A DNA stretch of 24,244 nt from positions 1-24,244 of the forward strand of contig JBJEPU010000216.1 of the NCBI GenBank assembly GCA_051881395.1. Reading direction: 5' to 3'. The notes below the pieces were generated by a model, which had not been told where the DNA came from, did no database searches, and was given only the letters and a program-made list of their open reading frames with translations. Below, one piece after another: positions 23,695 through 24,244 of this stretch. Each line of letters opens with the position of its first letter. Positions within the stretch are counted from its first letter, which is position 1. Source of the stretch: Fimenecus sp051881395 (GTDB lineage: Bacteria; Bacillota; Clostridia; Oscillospirales; Acutalibacteraceae). The position numbers and the translations under genes were made by a program.

Positions 23695-23724
23695 AAGCGG
23701 GCGGTCGACTTCGACCGCCCGCTT
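23695..23724. repeat. Perfect 14-bp inverted repeat
   Basis: AAGCGGGCGGTCGA-CT-TCGACCGCCCGCTT is fully complementary over 14 bases each side. It may end the radical SAM transcript, but there is no T-run after it. It abuts repeat copy D and resembles the other GC hairpin modules. Confidence 0.85.
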
Positions 23725-23813
23725 GTCATTCTGTGGCGACAGCCGAAGAATCTCATTCCGTATAGGTTATGCTTTGTTCTGTTTGAGATTCTTCACTTCG
23801 TTCAGAATGACAA
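23723..23813. repeat. Interspersed palindromic repeat, copy D (91 bp)
   Basis: Edges TTGTCATTCTG and CAGAATGACAA, with inner GAAGAATCTC and GAGATTCTTC. It is more diverged from copies A-C inside, but its own two halves match each other better, so substitutions look compensated. Confidence 0.88.
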
Positions 23814-24193
23814 ATTTGGATTTGTTGGGGGATTTCGGAACGGGTAAAATGTAATACGAGCGTAGGGGGCGTCGACTCGGCGCCCCGTTGTAGGGGCGGG
23901 TTTCCACGCCCGCCCGTGGAATTTTGATGTAATTCTGCGAAACGGTCAAGACTGTTCCCTACGCACGAAATGTATTTTCAGGGTAGGGCGGGGGCTTACC
24001 CCCGCCGTTAATTTACATCGCACCTTGCGGCGGGGGGCGCGGGTGTCCGGTGGACACCTCTGCGAATGAAATGAGCAGAAGCGCTGCCTGAGCCGGCAGG
24101 CGAGCAATTCAAGCCCCCGCCCTACCGTATAAATTGCCCCCACAAACCCCAATTTATGATATATCTTATACTTCCCCCCCCCGCGGGGGAAAC
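23814..24193. repeat. Dense run of GTAGGG-edged hairpin modules
   Basis: No gene is supported in this stretch. Hairpins lie at 23862-23887 (GGGGCG/CGCCCC), 23890-23916 (GGGCGGG/CCCGCCC), 23938-23962 (AACGGTC/GACTGTT, inverted) and 23983-24007 (GGCGGGGG/CCCCCGCC). Half-modules such as GCCCCCGCCCTACC recur near 24113 and near 43. A C-run precedes GCGGGGG near 24174-24189. Confidence 0.75.
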
Positions 24194-24222
24194 AAAAAAG
24201 ACACGCTTTCGCGTGTCTTTTT
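24194..24222 (-). terminator. Rho-independent terminator downstream of tRNA-Cys
   Basis: AAAAAGACACGC and GCGTGTCTTTTT pair around a GAAA loop on the minus strand, giving a strong hairpin with a T-run. It begins just after the tRNA 3' end and could work in both directions. Confidence 0.93.
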
Positions 24223-24225
24223 GTT

Positions 24226-24244
24226 TGGAGGCGACACCCGGATT
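24226..24244 (-). tRNA. tRNA-Cys, 3' end only (runs off the window)
   Basis: On the minus strand the last 19 bases read AATCCGGGTGTCGCCTCCA: end of the T loop, T-stem strand CCGGG, acceptor strand TGTCGCC, discriminator T and encoded CCA. The discriminator U73 and this acceptor sequence fit Firmicutes tRNA-Cys (5' GGCGACA). The anticodon is outside the window, so the identity is inferred from the acceptor end. Confidence 0.8.

Noticed and set aside
23643..24193. CRISPR array
   Set aside because: Repeats are palindromic modules of differing sequence with no constant repeat-spacer period, and there are no cas genes.

Overview
The window looks like a chromosomal segment from a Gram-positive, spore-forming Clostridia, probably an uncultured gut Oscillospirales-type genome. 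The reasons are: strong AGGAGG-type ribosome binding sites and TTGACA-N17-TATAAT promoters; a YloU/FakA/RecG block; RNase Y next to YmdB; a MecA-like adaptor; and a SpoIIQ-like forespore protein. GC content is moderately high. A 100-N scaffold gap at 18045-18144 shows it is an assembled, possibly metagenomic, contig.

Layout. (1) 170-4251, minus: yloU-fakA-recG behind a clear promoter. (2) 4385-6704, minus: ymdB and an orphan peptide-type solute-binding lipoprotein. (3) 6705-7158: a patch of interspersed repeats ending in the rny terminator. (4) 7159-9668: rny (minus) and a spoIIQ-like gene (plus) diverge from a shared region; the latter has a sigma-F-like promoter. (5) 9669-10033: a second repeat patch, then a two-way terminator. 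(6) 10034-12925, minus: a Ca2+/Mn2+-type P-type ATPase behind a yybP-ykoY manganese riboswitch with its own terminator and promoter. (7) 12922-16860, minus: an unusual operon of RnfD-, RnfE- and RnfA-like membrane proteins followed by a membrane-anchored DUF4015-type protein. (8) 16934-17473, plus: mecA-like adaptor. (9) 17454-21859, minus: proB-proA-hypothetical-lipoprotein-rpe, tightly spaced; rpe is split by an artefactual gap. (10) 22154-23626, plus: a radical SAM protein with extra cysteine clusters. (11) 23627-24225: a third, dense repeat patch, then a terminator and the 3' end of a tRNA-Cys gene running off the window.

The most unusual content is the Rnf-like trio. By comparison with remembered E. 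coli RsxA/D/E sequences, the four cysteines expected to bind the intramembrane [2Fe-2S] cluster in the A and E subunits are replaced, and the usual covalent-flavin threonine position of the D subunit appears to be valine. No B, C or G subunit gene is present here. This suggests an Rnf-derived membrane module no longer doing canonical electron transport. Two further points stand out. The manganese riboswitch has a visible long-range antiterminator helix. The intergenic repeats include a series of hairpins with a constant GTAGGG edge, similar loops, and stems that differ from copy to copy while keeping base pairing.
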